A stretch of DNA of 64,000 nt from Symbiodinium sp. CCMP2592 (GCA_905221615.1 CAJNDT010000147.1:1002391-1066390), one strand, 5' to 3'. Shown: positions 31,816 to 42,159, numbered from the stretch's first letter. Notes: a model not told the origin generated them from the letters alone. Numbers and translations are program-made.

Positions 31816-32398
31816 GAAAGGATCCTACAGAACGAGAATCCGGCACAGGTTGTGGGGCAGCAGATGCACGTGGACGTAAGACTGCCAGAGTTGAGAGATT
31901 GATTGCAAGCGTATGGTAGGCAGTGGCCACAGTAATATAGCCGCCTTGGTAGATTACGATTTGGTATTTAGGGTTTAGGAAGGGTCGGTTTGGGGTTCTG
32001 TGGAACCTTGTTGCAGCGAGTTGTCCCGTGAAATAAAGCAATCGCATCTGGAAGCGCCCAAGCGCGACAGCGTTTTGATTCACCCGTGCTTGTAGCAGAT
32101 GCTGCAAGGAACACGCACCGGTGCATTTCAGCACCTGTTCCTTTAAACAGCCACAGATGTGCCCCTCCGGGGCACATGCAGGGACCTGATCAATAATTAA
32201 AAGTTGGCACAGCGCAGTGGCAAAACGTCCGCCATCTCCCAGAACAGTAAGCTTGCACATCGTAGCAGCGGCTCGACAAACTCTTCCCAAACCCTAAATC
32301 CCAGCACCCCCCTACAAAAGTCCCAAATCCTCCAGAACATCTTGGGACATGCGAAGGCACCCATAAACCGAGGCCTTCATCCGTGGAGCTACAACCCG

Positions 32399-32470
32399 AA
32401 GCCCTAAACCCTAAACCCTAAACCCTACAACCCTAAGCCCTAAACCCTACAACCCGAAGCCCTATAAACC
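32399..32470. repeat. CCCTAAA / CCCTACAACCCGAAG tract
   Basis: Three CCCTAAA units followed by a unit of about 22 bp with CCCTACAACCC repeated two to three times. Confidence 0.8.
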
Positions 32471-33120
32471 CTGAAGCCTGCTCCCCAAACGATGGGCTTT
32501 CAATTTTGGAGTTTGGGGCCTGAGGGCTTAGGGTTGAGAGTCTACATAAGGTTCATCTTTTCGGGCTCTACCGCCCGAAGAGCATACAGATTCGGCTGTA
32601 CGGGGTATAGGGTTTAGGGCGCGTTGTAGGCTGGGGTTTAACGGAGGGTTTACTGGGTGAGTTGGTACGGGTTCAAGTGTGAGCTAGGCAGCAAGCTCCC
32701 TGCCCTTGAGATGGCGAGCTGACCCGGCTGAACGAAGATGCCTTCTCTTCCCGGCTTCGCCGGCAAGGCAGTAAAAGTTTTGCTCGAAAGACTCCACAGT
32801 CTTGAAGAGAATGTGCATAAACACACCTTCCACCCTAAACCCTAGCCTATGCTTTAAACCCTTAGCCCTAGCTATAACCTTATAACTCCCTCTGACCTTC
32901 TCGTTGGCTCATGGAAAAACGCACCAGCCGGTCGAGTTCACAACGGACGAGTCGTAACCACCACCTACGCTTGCTTTGGATATTGAAGGAACAGGGCTCG
33001 GGCCTTAAAAAGGATTTAGACATTCAGGGATTCAGGGATCGGAGGTTCGAGGTTGAGGGTTTGGGTTTGGCTACTGAAGGGACCTCATTGACTAGAAAAG
33101 GGTTTTGGGCTGAATTTAAG
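32471..33120. other. No gene recognised
   Basis: Degenerate telomere-like words around otherwise unique sequence; only short frames. Confidence 0.45.
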
Positions 33121-33182
33121 CTGTAAGCATTATAAGGAACCCTGAGGAATAATGTTGGTAGTTGCTTGGGCTTCTATACTAG
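33121..33182. mobile_element. Truncated family K element
   Basis: CTGTAAGCATTATAAGGAAC, GGAATAATGTTGGTAGT and GGGCTTCTATACT. Nearly the same 60-bp form occurs at 49667, so the short form itself is repeated. Confidence 0.6.
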
Positions 33183-33839
33183 GGCATGAGAGTGATTTAA
33201 GGGTTCAGGGGTCCAGAGATTTAGGGCTTAAGGGTGAGGGCTTAGGGTTTGGTCTAGGCTACTTCAGGCGTTCATGCTCCTATCTTCGCCCATCAGGGGT
33301 CCTGAAGTCCCGAACCTCGCTCCCAAACCTGAACAATAAACCTAACCCGAAACCAAACGCCTAAGCGGAACCCAAAGCCCGGAATGCATAATCGAAAGCA
33401 GATGCACCCTCCGGCATTCACTCACAGAAAGCTCAGTTCCTGGGAAAATCTTACAAGCATCAACAATTCCAGTCAAGCCACGGCATTCCAGTCCAAAGCA
33501 GCACTCCACCTCCCGGTCGCAAAAACTGAGCCTGGGCTGGCTCATGTTCCACCGGGTACTTGGGGCTTTGAATTCCAAACCCTGAGCTAAGCCCTGTACC
33601 TTGAACCGACCCAGAAAATTTGAGGGTTTAGGGTTGTGACGTGTCCCGGCCCTTGAGCTTTGACATTTGAGCCAAGTGCTGCCTGAAACCACCGTTGCCA
33701 ACATGTTCATCGGGCCTTGGCAACATAGACCTTACAGGGTGGTACTCTGGTACTGGGGCCCTGCGCAACAAGTATATACTTTGTTCGCCCCGCCAAATAC
33801 CAAAACTAAGGAGGACTTGGCGGCCAACGTATGTACTAT

Positions 33840-33961
33840 GGGGGTTTCCGCAAATTGGGGGGGAGGGGGGTACCTTAGTTAGGGGCCCTTATAAGGATCC
33901 TACTATTGGGTACTACATTGTTAGGGTACTATATTAGGGTCCCCTATTTTCGGAAACTCCC
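33840..33961. mobile_element. Palindromic element, family C (expanded)
   Basis: GGGGGTTTCCGCAAATTGGG to TTTTCGGAAACTCCC. The core shows a duplicated GGGTACTA word (GGGTACTACATT then GGGTACTATATT), and G-runs are lengthened in the left arm. Confidence 0.82.
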
Positions 33962-34610
33962 ACTCTTTGTGCAAATGGAGCTGTAGCCTGAAGCCATCTT
34001 AAACCCCAAGCGCTCTAGAACTCTTACAGAACCCAAATTCAACCCTAGATACATGACCCTCTTGGGAAGTGTAAGTGCCCGATGAACAACACTTGAAGAG
34101 TTGGCCCTCTGAATCTTCGGGATACGTCGCTATAGGTGTAGGGTTTCGGGTTTAGGCTGCGGAGGCCTCCAACACCCTCCACCCGAAACTCCATTTCGGA
34201 AACCCTGCCCTGCCCTATAAAGCTTAAGCCTTACACTAGAGCCAAAACAGCGCTCCACCTGCGCCTTGCTGACACTAATCGTCCCGTCGAATCAGCGGCC
34301 CGAAACTTGCCGACACTCATGGTCGTGTTGAACATGAGCCAGGCTTTGGACTGATGATTCCCTTAAACCCTAAGCCATTTGGGGTTTCTTAACATCCAGG
34401 TGTAGGATCCTATCATGTTGCGAGCTTTGCTAAGGTCCGGTTTCAGGGTTTAGGATTTAGCTAGTTTAATTCATTTTTGCTATGAGCCTGCACTTGTCAC
34501 CTCTTCAAGACGAGAGGGCCAAGACGCCTAGTGGACCTAAAGCCAAACCTCCGATCCCATTCTGAGAACACTTGGTGGCTTAGCGATGCTCAAGCCAACT
34601 CGAGAGTACT

Positions 34611-34720
34611 ACTGTACTGTTGATGATATAAATCCTGCATTACCTTAAGGACCCTAAACTATGGTATTTATGGTATATTGCTTATTACGGGTAATGCAGG
34701 ATTTATATCATCAACCGTAG
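34611..34720. mobile_element. Palindromic element, family F
   Basis: TACTGTTGATGATATAAATC to GATTTATATCATCAACCGTA, with its core (GGACCCTAAACTATGG) reversed relative to 15871. Confidence 0.88.
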
Positions 34721-34905
34721 GAAGCCGTTCCAAGACCTATCAGGGTTCGTGAAACATCATCGGGCACGTGGTATGGAACAGGGTGGAGGCTTCGTAAAAA
34801 CCCTGATAAAACACACAATATGCGAAGCTGCTCGCAGCGCGCGCAAAGGGCGCCCTCCCTCAGTCAAACACGAATGGCAGGATGATCTTACAAGGCGTAG
34901 GGTCT

Positions 34906-35025
34906 ACTTGTAGCCGAAAACACCTACCTTTTTGGGGTTCCTTATAATGGCTTCGAAAAAATAGTTCCTTATAATGGTTTCTATATATAGTTCCTCGAAA
35001 GAAGGTACGTCTTTTGGGCCACAGG
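34906..35025. mobile_element. Palindromic element, family Q
   Basis: CTTGTAGCCGAAAACACC to GTCTTTTGGGCCACAGG, flanked by TA/TA (34904-34905, 35026-35027). The interior has three TAGTTCCTTATAATGG-like words. One arm recurs at 54290-54312. Confidence 0.8.
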
Positions 35026-35147
35026 TAGGGCTTACAGGATTTAATTGTGCGTCGCCCCTGCTCTGTCCGCAGAGCTCCCATCTAGGGTTTAATGGAGATG
35101 TTTGGAGTCTAGCGTCTGGGGTTTAGGGTTTGTGGACTGTAGGGTGC

Positions 35148-35260
35148 ACTAGACCTAAGAGTAACCTCGGTATAAAAGGGGTGCCGTTTTTGGTTTCAAG
35201 GCGGTTATAAGGGAACCTGAACCCTAAAAACGGGAATAAGGGATTACTCTGGGTCCTAGT
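35148..35260. mobile_element. Palindromic element, family J
   Basis: CTAGACCTAAGAGTAACC to GGATTACTCTGGGTCCTAG, with TTTTTGG and AAAAACGG in the arms. Confidence 0.78.
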
Positions 35261-35637
35261 AGGTATATGATTTAGGATGAGGAAGGATAGTACTAGTACG
35301 AGCAACACTATTGGTTGCAAGCGGGAGGGTTTGAAGGGTTTAGCGGAGTTTAGTCCTATTGACGTCTGTTAGATGCTATGAGGGTTCAGGCTTGAGGCGA
35401 ATGACAAGACTTTGTATCATGCCCATCACCAGACCCCTCAGAATCCTTTCTATGTTTGCAGGTGTGTGGTTGAGGGTTTCCGGAGTGCTATATATAAACG
35501 TTGAACCCTGCCAAACACGAGACCTGCTGCCATTAGCCGCAGCCAGCCGCCTCCCCAAACCCAAAGTCCTGACTTGCCCTACTCACCGCAATCCCCAAAG
35601 CCTAGTCTTGGCTTTTCAGTAACCAGGGAGCAAAAGG

Positions 35638-35720
35638 TATAAACTGTTATTTCATACTGGTTCCTGTATGAAAAAAAGTATAAACTGTTACTTCATAATG
35701 GTTGCTTTAAGAAAACAGGG
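35638..35720. repeat. 50-bp tandem duplicate
   Basis: GTATAAACTGTTATTTCATA and GTATAAACTGTTACTTCATA start two copies, each followed by TGGTTNC. A related copy (GACTGTTGTTTCATAAGGG) is at 31399. Confidence 0.75.
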
Positions 35721-35731
35721 TATTAAAGCAT

Positions 35732-35984
35732 CGTACCCCAAAGCCCAGTAGTACGGTTGATGATAAAAGCCCTGCATTACCCATAATAAGGAATATACCA
35801 TAAATCCATATAAATCCCATAAGTTAGGGTCCTTAAGGCAGTGCAGGATTTATATCATCAACCCTAAAGCCTAAACCCTATAGATCCCTTAAAGGAAGCC
35901 CTTAAAGGTATCCCTATAGGTCCCTTTAAAGGAACCCTAGGGATTTATATCATCACCAGTATGGTACCCCAAAGCCCAGTAGTA
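35732..35984. mobile_element. Composite family F element between 21-bp direct repeats
   Basis: 35750-35864 is an F palindrome, then CCTAAAGCCTAAACCC, then the module AAGGAAGCCCTTAAAGGTAT... CCCTTTAAAGGAACCC, then an F arm GATTTATATCATCACC. The whole is flanked by an exact 21-bp direct repeat starting GTACCCCAAAGCCC (35732-35752 and 35964-35984). Confidence 0.85.
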
Positions 35985-36071
35985 GGAGGGCATGGGCTAG
36001 GAAGGCCCCACACCACTGGAGCGACCAAGGGCAGCCAGTGAAAAGAGGAAGGAACCCAAAAAACAAAAAGG

Positions 36072-36212
36072 GGCTTTGGGTTTAGGGGTTTAGGGGTTTA
36101 GGGGTTTAGGGGTTTAGGGGTTTAGGGTTTAGGGGTTTAGGGGTTTAGGGTTTAGGGGTTTAGGGGTTTAGGGTTTAGGGGTTTAGGGGTTTAGGGTTTA
36201 GGCTTTAGGGTG
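36072..36212. repeat. (TTTAGGGG)n / (TTTAGGG)n array
   Basis: About 18 units, mostly 8-bp GGGGTTTA with interspersed 7-bp TTTAGGG. This is the most regular telomere-like tract on the G strand in the window. Confidence 0.95.
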
Positions 36213-36934
36213 TGCAAAAACACAACCCAGCCTGAAGAATGATAATGCATATCCGTTGGACGTGTACATACACATATTTATATGTCACGAGAGAGAGAGA
36301 TACATGTGTATAAATAGTATATACATATGTATGTGTACATCCCAGATCCTTGACCTTGCACCTTACCTTAGACTGTTGTAGACATGAAAACTACCAGGCA
36401 TCATCGCAGAAGAAATTCCAATCGTCTTCGAAAGTCTCTATGTCCCTGAAAAAACCGTTCCCGCAGAAACTATGCGACTGAGGCCTTCATGTTTATATCG
36501 CGGTATACGCCAATGTCATTCCACTTTTCCACAACTTACATCGGGGCCTAAAGCGTACGTCTTGCAGCTACAGTCACACTCTGCCACCAATCCCAAACCC
36601 GAACAGCCATCACCGCTGCGAAGTCGCACGCATTGCGCGCAGCGAAATGTCCCATTTGCCTGAAGGGTTAAAGGAATCTTTTGCTATAAGCCCAAGTCCC
36701 GGCAAATCTCGAAAGCTTTGCTGTTTTCAAGTGGGTTGGAGGATCCGGGGCACAGATGAATGTCAAAGTATCGGAAATCCACACAAAAAACACGGTCAGA
36801 AGTCACATCTGTGCCTGAACCGTTCTTGCGTTTGGGAAGGGCCCTTACAATCTGTGCCAGATATCCGTTTCAAAACCCTCGTTTCGCGTGTTGGTTGAGA
36901 GCTGGTTTAGGATTGCTTGGGGTAGGCGTTAGAA

Positions 36935-37052
36935 TTTACAGTAAACCTCATAAAGTTGGAAACCGGATTAAAGCCAAATAGTGCTGCGATTCCCTGTACA
37001 GCACTCTGAAGGATTGAGGCTATGGGGTTTCCAACTTTTGGGCTTCTACTGT
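36935..37052. mobile_element. Palindromic element, family K
   Basis: TTTACAGTAAACCTCATAAAG to TTTTGGGCTTCTACTGTAA, inner arms GTTGGAAACC/GGTTTCCAAC. The core has GATTCCCTGTACAGCACTC. Confidence 0.8.
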
Positions 37053-37143
37053 AAGCCTTAAGGATTCTTTTAGTTGGATGAAATTGGGTCTTAAGGTTTC
37101 GGGGTTAGGGTCTCACAGGAGCCAAGGACTGTTCGGGGTATAT

Positions 37144-37247
37144 GGGTGGTTGTCAAAATTAGGATGCCTTTTTGGGTCCTTCATAATTTATACGGCACCG
37201 AATATTAAGGGCACCCAAAAGTGACCATAATTTTGACAACCGCCCCC
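37144..37247. mobile_element. Palindromic element, family I
   Basis: GGGTGGTTGTCAAAATTAGG to CATAATTTTGACAACCGCCC, flanked by ATAT/ATAT (37140-37143, 37248-37251). Confidence 0.88.
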
Positions 37248-37373
37248 ATATAGGGTTTGTTGATCAGCTGGCATCATCCTAAACCCTAAACCTAAACCGG
37301 GCTGGCATCCCTGATGCTCCGGCTGCCCGAACTTCGCGCTGCCAGGATGCTATGGAGCTTTGGTGGTGCCCTA

Positions 37374-37465
37374 CCCTCAGGCCCCCAAAGTAGTTCGTTT
37401 TGGGGGTTCGTATATAGAATCTATAAGGTAATCCAAAAAAGGAACTATACTTTGGGGCCTATGGG
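37374..37465. mobile_element. Palindromic element, family E
   Basis: CCCTCAGGCCCCCAAAGTAG to ACTTTGGGGCCTATGGG, flanked by TA/TA. Core reversed relative to 37699. Confidence 0.88.
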
Positions 37466-37469
37466 TAAT

Positions 37470-37580
37470 GTACGTAGGAACTTGATTTAGAAACCTTGGG
37501 CCTTTATAGGGGTTCCTCATAATATGAACCCCACTTTTTGGGGTTATAGGGCCAGGGCTTCTTAATCAGAGTCCTACATT
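37470..37580. mobile_element. Palindromic element, family H
   Basis: GTACGTAGGAACTTGATTTAG to CTTAATCAGAGTCCTACAT, core TTCCTCATAATATGAACCCC. Only a few bases separate it from the family E copy to the left. Confidence 0.85.
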
Positions 37581-37698
37581 ACAGTCCTAGCTGGCTCCAT
37601 CCTTAAACCATGCTCCAACGGTGCGGAGTTGTTGACGAGAAAGCTGGCATTTAGACACCATAACCAGCAAGTAACCTTCAAATGTGCATGCATCTCTA

Positions 37699-37788
37699 CC
37701 CAGAGGCTCCATAGTAGTTCCTTTTTGGGATTACCTTATAGGATTCTATATATGAACCCCAAAAAGGAACTACTTTGGAGCCTTAGGG
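37699..37788. mobile_element. Palindromic element, family E
   Basis: 90 bp, CCCAGAGGCTCCATAGTAG to CTACTTTGGAGCCTTAGGG, flanked by TA/TA. Almost identical to 52001-52090. Confidence 0.92.
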
Positions 37789-38111
37789 TAGATCGTGGCT
37801 GCTCCGACGAAGTTCCTGAACAAGAGAGCGGCTGAATGTTTTTGAATCAGGGGGCCAATCACCCCTGAACCTTATTAATTTTACTATTAGTATTAGCATT
37901 AGTATTAATATGAATATTAATATTAATATTACTATAAGTATTAATATTAATATTACAATGCCTACTGACAGCCCATTTATCCACGGCACCGTGTGGAGGC
38001 ACTCTGCACTGCAGCAGTTCATGGTATCGCACACCTCCCCGTTGGCAGCACCTTCGTTGAGCTTCGACCGTTCAGCTAGCGTTACGCGGCAGACTTATGG
38101 ACTCCAGGATT

Positions 38112-38220
38112 CCCAGACCTTCCAAAATCCCTTAATTAAGGAATATACCTTATATTATAATAGGATCCCAAATATGATTTAAGGTCTATTCCTGAATTAA
38201 GGGATTTTGGAAGGTCTGGG
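38112..38220. mobile_element. Palindromic element, family B
   Basis: 109 bp, CCCAGACCTTCCAAAATCCC to GGGATTTTGGAAGGTCTGGG, flanked by TT/TT. Same length and inner arms as family A but different outer 15 bp; core reversed relative to 57725. Confidence 0.92.
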
Positions 38221-38328
38221 TTACAAGCAGCGGCAGCACCTGTAACTGTGAGCTGCTGCTTCCTTGCCTAAACCCTAAAACACTGTAAACGCTAAAACCC
38301 AGGCCCAAACACCCTTACAGTACGCTTA

Positions 38329-39128
38329 TTATGGGCCAGGCGAGGTGCAAGCTTCTTCCGTGGCGCTGTTGGCGTCCGGCGTCGCAGGCGCGGCAATGAC
38401 CGGCTTTGCTGTGGTCGTGTTTGTAGCGTTCGGAGGAGGAAGGGTGGTGTTGGTGGTCGCATCCTTAGCAGTAGAGGTCATAGGCCAAAGAAGAACGAAG
38501 TTCGATCTGTCCAAGGCGTTTACGTAGGACGAAAACGTTAAACGGCTATAAACTCAAGGACTTAGCCGCTGGAGGAAGGGTGGTGGTGTTGGTGGTCGCA
38601 ACCTTAGCTGTCGAGATCAGAGGCCCAAGCCACTTGCGAACTTCATAGGCCACACAAAGCAGACTTTCCTGGTAGAGGGGTTGGAATAAGCCAAGCCGAA
38701 AACAGTTAAAGTCTATAAGCTCACGTACCAAGCAAGCAGCTGGAGGAATTGTTGTGTTGGTCGTGGCATCCTTAGCTGTGGAGCCCATAGGCAGAAAAGG
38801 CCTTCTTTCATAAGGTTAAGGTGATTGCATAAGCCCACGAAGTTCACAGTCCACAAATCCCTATTAAACCTCAAACAAAAATAGTCAACAACTAAGAAGC
38901 TGGAGGAAGCGTGGTGGTGTTGGTGGTTGCAGCAACATCGGTAGGCGCAGGAGTCACCACATTGATGATGGGGGCCGGAGCCTGCAGCGCCCATGCCAAG
39001 CACAAGACGAGTCGAGGCCGCCATGGTGTGTAGTAGGGTTTAGCGAAGTAGGGTAGTAGGGTAGTAGGGTAGTGGGTAGTAGGTGGTAACCTGAGGGTCC
39101 ATGTACCCAAAATACACTTTGGCCCCAA
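38329..39128 (-). CDS. Possible minus-strand gene with four repeated exon-like blocks (uncertain)
   Basis: Reading leftward on the minus strand, a block of about 50 bp occurs four times (near 38903-38945, 38741-38785, 38572-38615 and 38434-38480). Each encodes a version of TAKDATTNTTLPP (for example TDVAATTNTTTLPPAS and STAKVATTNTTTLPPA). Spacing is about 138-169 bp, and the intervening sequence also repeats loosely (TTATAGACTTTAACTGTTTTC versus TTATAGCCGTTTAACGTTTTC). One frame upstream of the first block has a hydrophobic LVLCLAWALQAP that could be a signal sequence. This may be a Thr/Pro-rich secreted protein with duplicated small exons, but I cannot place splice sites, and a non-coding tandem repeat would look similar. 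The outer bounds are those of the open frames, not of a proven gene. Confidence 0.3.
39030..39086. repeat. GTAGTAGG-type repeat
   Basis: TAGTAGGG words in tandem. The same trinucleotide theme returns at 39197-39320. Confidence 0.75.
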
Positions 39129-39196
39129 TGTACCTATATAGGTGCTACTTTAAGGCCGAAGTATGTATTAATTATTTGGCCACATGGACCGTTACG
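39087..39196. mobile_element. Palindromic element, family M
   Basis: TAACCTGAGGGTCCATGTACC to GGCCACATGGACCGTTA, with inner CTATATAGGTGCTACTTTAAG resembling the copy at 13940. It overlaps the start of the candidate minus-strand frames above. Confidence 0.75.
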
Positions 39197-39339
39197 GGGT
39201 GTTGGGTAGCAGTGGGTGGTAGTAGGTGTTCGCAGGCAGGCAGGTATCGCTGGGTAGATGGCAGGTAGCGGTATTGGGTAGCACGTCGCGGGCTGTGTAA
39301 TGGGTAGTGGGTAACCGGTAGCAGGTGGCGAGTAGCCGG

Positions 39340-39392
39340 AAACAAGTAGCAGCAGGAGCAGGAGTAGTAGCAGCAGTCGTCGTAGCAGTAGC

Positions 39393-39465
<73 letters not shown>

Positions 39466-39625
39466 CTAGTCGTAGTAGTAGTAGTAGTAATAATAAGAGT
39501 TATTGTAAGTATTATTGTCATTCGTAGTACAATTATTAGTAGTAGTAGTAGTAGGAGCAGTAGTAGTCGCAATTGTAGTAGCAGTAGTCGTAGTAGTCGT
39601 CGTAGTAGTAGTGGTAGTAATGGTA
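39340..39625. repeat. (GTA)n trinucleotide array
   Basis: A clean AGT run from about 39381 to 39464, flanked by degenerate GTAGCAGCA and GTAATAATAAG. Poly-Val/Thr frames across it are artefacts. Confidence 0.95.
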
Positions 39626-39870
39626 GCAGTAGATCTGGCAGCGCTAACTCTAGGACCAGACTTGTTGGGTTAACCTGCTGATACTGGTATTGGCTTACCG
39701 GTTTACAAGGCCTTTTGGGGATGTCTAGGTCTTACAAGGACTTTAGGATACTGTGTTCTCGGGATTAAAAAGAGGTTTCTTTCACGACCCATCTTGCAAA
39801 CTGAAGATCTAAAGGTTGCACGGAACCGTTCAAGGATGCTACACCCAGCCCGTTAAATCTCAAACGTTGT

Positions 39871-39984
39871 CTAGGTTCCTGAGTACGTAGCCCTCTTATA
39901 ATAAGGGTACCCTTTTCCTACTATTGGGTTCAATAAAGGGGCCCTAGACTGAAAAGGGCAAAAGGGTACTACTCAGGAACCCAG
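39871..39984. mobile_element. Palindromic element, family O
   Basis: 114 bp, CTAGGTTCCTGAGTAC to GTACTACTCAGGAACCCAG, flanked by TTGT/TTGT (39867-39870, 39985-39988). Confidence 0.88.
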
Positions 39985-40611
39985 TTGTTGTACACCTGTT
40001 ACCAGGAGACAGGATTGTACCCAGCGCTCTAAAGGAGTCAAAAAGGCACACTCCCGCTGCCACCCGCAGTCGAGCCTCGTTGTCACCGGGCGGCAAATCT
40101 GGTACGATTGTGTCCTGGTTGTCGACGGGTGTGGATGCTGGTGCGACTGTATCTTCATTGTCGCCGGACGTCGGTGCTGGTGCGATTGTGTCCTGGTTGT
40201 CGACGGGGGTCGATGCGGGTGCCACCGTGTCTTCATTGTCGCCGGGCGTCGATGCTGGTGCGATTGTGTCCTGGTTGTCGATTGGTGTCGATGCGGGTGC
40301 CACTGTGTCTTCATTGTCGCCGGGCGTCGATGCTGGTGCGATTGTGTCCTGGTTGTCGGAGGGTGTCGATGCGGGTGCCACAGTGTCTTCATTGTCGCCG
40401 GGCGTCGATGCTGGTGCGATTGTGTCTTGGTTGTCGCTGGGTGTCGATGCTGGTGCGATTGTGTCTTGGTTGTCGCTGGGTGTCGATGCTGGTGCGATTG
40501 TGTCAGCATTGTCGCTGGGCTGCGGCATCGTCGTCGCATAGTACCCAGAGTGGCCAGGCTTATAGTAGCGAGGGCCAGTGACACCTCAGCTAAAGTCACA
40601 CACACACTCAC
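39944..40611 (-). CDS. Possible minus-strand repeat protein (uncertain)
   Basis: A 39-bp minisatellite (about 40107-40520, roughly 11 units) has a period divisible by three, so several frames stay open on both strands. The most protein-like minus frame is 194 codons of a 13-residue unit, DNQDTIAPASTPS / DNEDTVAPASTPG, alternating in an ordered way; it is acidic and Pro/Thr/Ala-rich. An overlapping minus frame (40611 leftward) starts MSVCVTLAEVSLALATISLA, which resembles a signal peptide, but is in a different register. Low codon-level purity and both-strand openness make coding status doubtful. The leftmost part overlaps the family O element. Confidence 0.3.
40107..40520. repeat. 39-bp minisatellite, about 11 units
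   Basis: GTGTC(C/T)TGGTTGTCG and GTCGATGCTGGTGCGATT form one unit type; a second has GTGTCTTCATTGTCGCCGGG. The two types alternate through most of the array and then give way to three units of the first type. Confidence 0.93.
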
Positions 40612-40925
40612 GCCTCCTAATACCTAGACCAAACTCTAACACGCAGATCATGCCTGTGCCACCAATGAGACGCGGACGCACGCTGCAGCAGCAACCCCTG
40701 CAACTACTTGCGAAGTCGTCCGTAAACCCGGCGCGGCGCTGCACTCATTAAACAAAAACTTCACCGTAATGTATTCGGACGTACTGTTGCTAAAGAATCC
40801 GACCTCCATAATTACTCTTATCGTAGCCCTATACGTCCAGATCCCTGGATGAGGACAGCGACTTTCGAGGAGTGGGGAACTCCTGGACCTGATGGTCTTC
40901 CCTTAAAAAAAAGGATTCGGGTCTA

Positions 40926-41020
40926 CCTTAAGGCTCCCAAAGTAGTTCCTCTTTTGGGGGGTTCATATATAGAATCCTATAAGGTACTCCCAAAAAGGGA
41001 ACTACTATGGAGCCTCTGGG
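40926..41020. mobile_element. Palindromic element, family E
   Basis: CCTTAAGGCTCCCAAAGTAG to CTACTATGGAGCCTCTGGG, flanked by TA/TA (40924-40925, 41021-41022). Confidence 0.88.
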
Positions 41021-41165
41021 TAGGGGATTGGGGGCTCAGGGTGTGCCAGACAGATCCTTCTCAACGGTTTACACTACGGGGTTCAGGGATTCGGGCGCGA
41101 ATTGGGGTGCCCACTATCTGTCACTGGAATGTAATCCACCAGTCGGAAGAGAAGACTAACCCCAA

Positions 41166-41268
41166 AGGTTTAAGCCGGATTAGGGAATATTAGTGCTGGG
41201 ATTCCCTATACATTACTCTTGAGGATTGAAGCTAGTGGATGTCCAACTTTTGGGCTTCTACTGTATAC
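41166..41268. mobile_element. Family K element with diverged left arm
   Basis: The right half (GTCCAACTTTTGGGCTTCTAC) and the middle (GATTCCCTATACATTACTC, AGGATTGAAGCTA) match 36935-37052. The left arm no longer pairs. Confidence 0.65.
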
Positions 41269-41542
41269 TCTGGCCTTGCATTAGGCCGAAGGTATTTGTA
41301 CTATTTCGGTACATGGACCCTCAAGGACTAAAGACACCAAAGAGCCCCAAAGACCCCCAGCCCTCCCCAAGAGATTCCGATCCCTCCGACGGACATACCC
41401 GCACCCCCCTTCCCCTAAACCCAGAACCCTTAAAGGAGAGACGCCATGATGGCGCAACCGGTGGAAGAAAATGCGACGTATTGGCCGGCGGATTGGGCCC
41501 TGCAGGAGAGCGGAGGTGTCCTCCTCCTGCCAGCTGTCTTTA

Positions 41543-41667
41543 CCCCGACCCCCGGGAGGATCTAGAAAGTAGATCCCCTCATCTGGGGCCCTAATTATAC
41601 TACTGCGGGTACTTTATAGGCATTCCCATTAAGGGATCTACTTTTTGGATCCTTCCCGGGATCTGGG
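41543..41667. mobile_element. Palindromic element, family S
   Basis: CCCCGACCCCCGGGAGGATC to GATCCTTCCCGGGATCTGGG, inner AAAGTAGATCCC/GGGATCTACTTT, flanked by TA/TA. Single copy. Confidence 0.8.
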
Positions 41668-41796
41668 TAGGTGCTACTTATGTTGAAGGTTTCACGGCGT
41701 TGTAACCCTGCGGGTCCACGGCAAACTCGGCGCATGGGCTCAAGTTCTGGTGATTTGTAGCTACAGCTTAGGACTTGGGCGAGGCCCGAAAGACAT

Positions 41797-41902
41797 GGGA
41801 GTTTCCGAAAATGGGGGGGACCCTAATATAGCACCTTAAATGGTAGGATCCTTAAATGTAAGGACCCCCCAAAAAAGGTACCCCTAATTTTCGGAAACTC
41901 CC
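41797..41902. mobile_element. Palindromic element, family C
   Basis: GGGAGTTTCCGAAAATGGGG to TTTTCGGAAACTCCC, core TAGGATCCTTAAATGTAAGG. Confidence 0.88.
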
Positions 41903-41947
41903 ATATGGGGATCAGTACAGCAAGCGATAGCTCATCCTCTGGGCTTC

Positions 41948-42159
41948 TAGGACTGATGATATAAACCCTGCATTACCTTAAGGACCCTAAATTATGAGAT
42001 TTATGGTATATTCATTATTTATGGGTAATGCAAGATTTATATCATCCTAAACCCTAAACCCCAAACCCTTAAAGGAGCCCCTTAAAGGTACTCTTATTAA
42101 TCCCTTTAAAGGAACCCTAGGGATTATGGGTAATGCAGGATTTATATCATCAGCCGTAG
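41948..42159. mobile_element. Composite family F element
   Basis: F palindrome (41948-42046), then CCTAAACCCTAAACCCC, then module (AAGGAGCCCCTTAAAGGTAC ... CCCTTTAAAGGAACCC), then GGGTAATGCAGGATT and TATATCATCAGCCGTAGG, a second complete right arm. The most complete example of this architecture. Confidence 0.88.
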
